Below are positions 5,561 to 7,330 of a DNA stretch of 7,330 nucleotides, piece by piece (position 1 is the first letter of the stretch; each line of letters opens with the position of its first letter). The notes beneath the pieces are model-generated. The model worked only from the letters and a program-made list of their open reading frames with translations, searched no databases and had not been told where the DNA came from. The DNA is from Spirochaeta sp. (GTDB lineage: Bacteria; Spirochaetota; Spirochaetia; DSM-27196; SLAA01), in contig JAIVHN010000046.1 of assembly GCA_020201015.1 (NCBI GenBank), positions 1 through 7,330 of the forward strand, written 5' to 3'. The translations under genes were made by a program, and so were the position numbers.

Positions 5561-7330
5561 ACGAACTTGGAAATCCTCTCGATACCTTTAGGGAGGAGGC
5601 GCGTGAGCTCCTGGAACAGCTTGAGCAACATCTTATGCAGCTTGAGGAAGACCCGACGGATCACGACTCAATAGACGGGGCTTTCCGTGCTTTGCATACG
5701 ATCAAGGGTTCCGGTAATATGTTTGATCTTGACGCCTTGGTGGGGTTCACGCACATCGTCGAGGCGGTATTTGTCCGTGTGCGCGACGGCAAACTGCCGG
5801 TTACTCGCGAGCTAATAAATCTTTCGCTCCAAGCGCGTGATCATATTTCCCATTTGCTTACCGAAGCCGAAAGCGACGCCATAGACACCGAAACTTCGGA
5901 GCGCTCGCGTCTGCTTTCAACGGCATTTGAGGCGTACTTAGATGAGGAAACACTATCCAGTTCTGGAGCAGCTTCTGGAAAATCTGACAGTGGAGAGGCA
6001 AGCACGGCTGCGGGAAAGGGTTCGGGGCCATTGCCTGAAAAACAAAGGCCGGACCTCGGTGTCAATGCAGAGCACCACGCAGAGGGCGAATGCACATATC
6101 GCATTGAATTTACTCCTGCTGCCGACTCCTTTCTCACAGGCGCTAATCCGCTTCTGATTCTCAACGAGCTTGCAGAGCTTGGAACCATACTTAAGATTGG
6201 ATACTGCGAAGCTATTCCAGACCTCAAGGAGATTGAGCCCGAGTACTGCTATTTACGGTGGGTCGTCCTTCTTACGACAGATCAGGGTGAAAACGCAGTG
6301 CGTGACGTTTTTATCTTTGTTGAGGGTACTGCCGAGATCAAAATCGATGTCATAGATGAAGCAGATCCTTTGATGGAGGAGTCGCGCTACAAACGGCTTG
6401 GTGAAATTCTTGTGGAGCGAGGCGAGATAGACCCCCAGGATCTTCAGTCCGCAGTTAGCTCCAGGAATTACTTAGGTGAGGTGCTTGTCAAGAAAGGTTT
6501 TGTAAGCGAGGAGCAGATCAATAGCGCGCTCCAGGAACAAAACTTTGTTCGAGAAGTACGAGAAAGCCGACGGACGGTGGAAACCAGCACAACTATCAAA
6601 GTGAAGGTAGACAAACTTGACGAGCTGGTAAACCTCGTAGGTGAGTTTGTTACTATGCACGCTGGCATTGCTATGGTTGCCGAACGTAAGAACGACCAGG
6701 ATTTTCGCGCGGCTGCCGAACAGATGGAGGGGCTTATTCGACAGGTGCGGGACCTGTCCATTGAGCTACACATGGTGCCGATAGAAATTCTTTTTTCAGG
6801 CTACAGGCGCCTTGTTCGTGATCTATCGGAGGATCTGTCGAAACAGGTAGAGCTCAAACTGGAGGGAACCGGTACCGAGCTCGATAAGAATGTTATCGAC
6901 TCACTCAAAGATCCGCTGTTGCACATTATCCGCAATAGCATAGATCATGGAATTGAGACTCCCGCGCAGCGGACCCAAAAAGGAAAAGACCCCACAGGCA
7001 CGCTGCGGCTGTCTGCGTATTACTCCGGTGCAAACGTTGTGATTCAGGTGGTCGACGACGGTGCCGGAATGGATGTCGAACGCATCCGTCAAAAAGGCAT
7101 TGAGCGGGGCGTTATCGACGGTTCGGATCGGTACTCGGAGCAGGATATCTTACAGCTCATTTTTGCTCCGGGTTTTTCTACAAACGAACAAGCCACTAAC
7201 GTGTCGGGTCGCGGTGTGGGTATGGACGTAGTGCGACGGAATATTGAGTCAATTGGCGGCAGCATCCGTATTGAAACGGAGAAAGACATAGGAACGACGC
7301 TTTCGATTCGTATCCCCCTCACTCTGGCAA
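5557..7330 (+). CDS. cheA: chemotaxis histidine kinase CheA (3' end outside window)
   Basis: The frame stays open from ATG 5557 to the right edge: 591 codons, no stop. P1 HPt domain (about 5-105) has the phospho-accepting His47 in FRALHTIKGSG. A Ser/Gly/Ala-rich linker (133-157) leads to a P2-like region (about 180-266, YRIEFTP...LLILNELAELG). Next comes an unusual two-repeat insert (280-328). P3 dimerisation (about 346-425) starts with IKVKVDKLDELVNLVGE and contains ELHMVPI. P4 ATPase has N box HIIRNSIDHGIE (456-467), G1 VVDDGAGMD (498-506), FAPGFST (536-542), and G2 SGRGVGMDVV (550-559). The final RIPLTLA starts the P4/P5 boundary; the CheW-like P5 is cut off. All kinase motifs look functional. 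CheA autophosphorylates on P1 under receptor control and phosphorylates CheY, encoded upstream. GGAG at 5543-5546 and the ATGA overlap with the STAS gene set the start. Confidence 0.95.
   Translation, partial: MNELGNPLDTFREEARELLEQLEQHLMQLEEDPTDHDSIDGAFRALHTIKGSGNMFDLDALVGFTHIVEAVFVRVRDGKLPVTRELINLSLQARDHISHLLTEAESDAIDTETSERSRLLSTAFEAYLDEETLSSSGAASGKSDSGEASTAAGKGSGPLPEKQRPDLGVNAEHHAEGECTYRIEFTPAADSFLTGANPLLILNELAELGTILKIGYCEAIPDLKEIEPEYCYLRWVVLLTTDQGENAVRDVFIFVEGTAEIKIDVIDEADPLMEESRYKRLGEILVERGEIDPQDLQSAVSSRNYLGEVLVKKGFVSEEQINSALQEQNFVREVRESRRTVETSTTIKVKVDKLDELVNLVGEFVTMHAGIAMVAERKNDQDFRAAAEQMEGLIRQVRDLSIELHMVPIEILFSGYRRLVRDLSEDLSKQVELKLEGTGTELDKNVIDSLKDPLLHIIRNSIDHGIETPAQRTQKGKDPTGTLRLSAYYSGANVVIQVVDDGAGMDVERIRQKGIERGVIDGSDRYSEQDILQLIFAPGFSTNEQATNVSGRGVGMDVVRRNIESIGGSIRIETEKDIGTTLSIRIPLTLA

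Noticed and set aside
5841..6227. Minus-strand frame of 128 codons within cheA
   Set aside because: Ser/Ala-rich shadow of the CheA coding strand; the plus-strand CheA frame has clear domains throughout.

Overview
The window is a bacterial chromosomal segment of moderate GC with compact, mostly rightward genes. A spirochaete-type host (Spirochaeta-like) is the best guess. The main reason is the RsmE protein, whose GHTRPIVLQR...DLTTIGVG...TELGEKSY block resembles spirochaetal RsmE more than the enterobacterial form. This is from memory, not a search, so confidence is moderate to low.

Region 1 (1-437): a probable membrane protein starts on the minus strand and runs off the left edge. It is followed by about 320 bases without a convincing gene. 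That gap holds a perfect 19-bp tandem duplication, a pair of 10-bp direct repeats, and a near-consensus sigma70-type promoter (TTGACA-N17-TATGAT) pointing right, which leaves a leader of about 225 nt before the first gene.

Region 2 (438-3509): a likely operon of a TetR-family regulator, a long-chain acyl-CoA synthetase-like AMP-forming ligase, and rsmE. The regulator and ligase are 21 bp apart, and the ligase overlaps rsmE. Both the regulator and the ligase end in short repeat-encoded tails. rsmE looks broken: the N-terminal two thirds ends in a frame-shifted stop at 3429, while the C-terminal GLGPRILRSETA signature continues in another frame to 3509. The segment that should carry the GPE(G/R)G motif is missing, consistent with an internal deletion of 3n+1 bases.

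Region 3 (3502-7330): a second promoter (TTGCAT-N16-TATACT with extended TG) precedes a signalling cluster: receiver domain plus GHKL ATPase-like protein, a CheY, a single-domain STAS protein, and CheA (open at the right edge; P5 and stop lie outside). The genes are tightly packed: the cheY Shine-Dalgarno overlaps the previous stop, and the STAS and cheA genes overlap by ATGA.

This cluster is the most interesting part. The receiver-ATPase protein has no recognisable phospho-accepting His box, the STAS protein has Ala-Ala where phosphorylatable Ser/Thr usually sits, and CheA carries a two-repeat LGEILV-type (MshEN/GspE-N-like) insert between its P2-like region and P3. Together they suggest a chemosensory pathway with extra, non-canonical inputs, possibly an alternative to simple flagellar chemotaxis.
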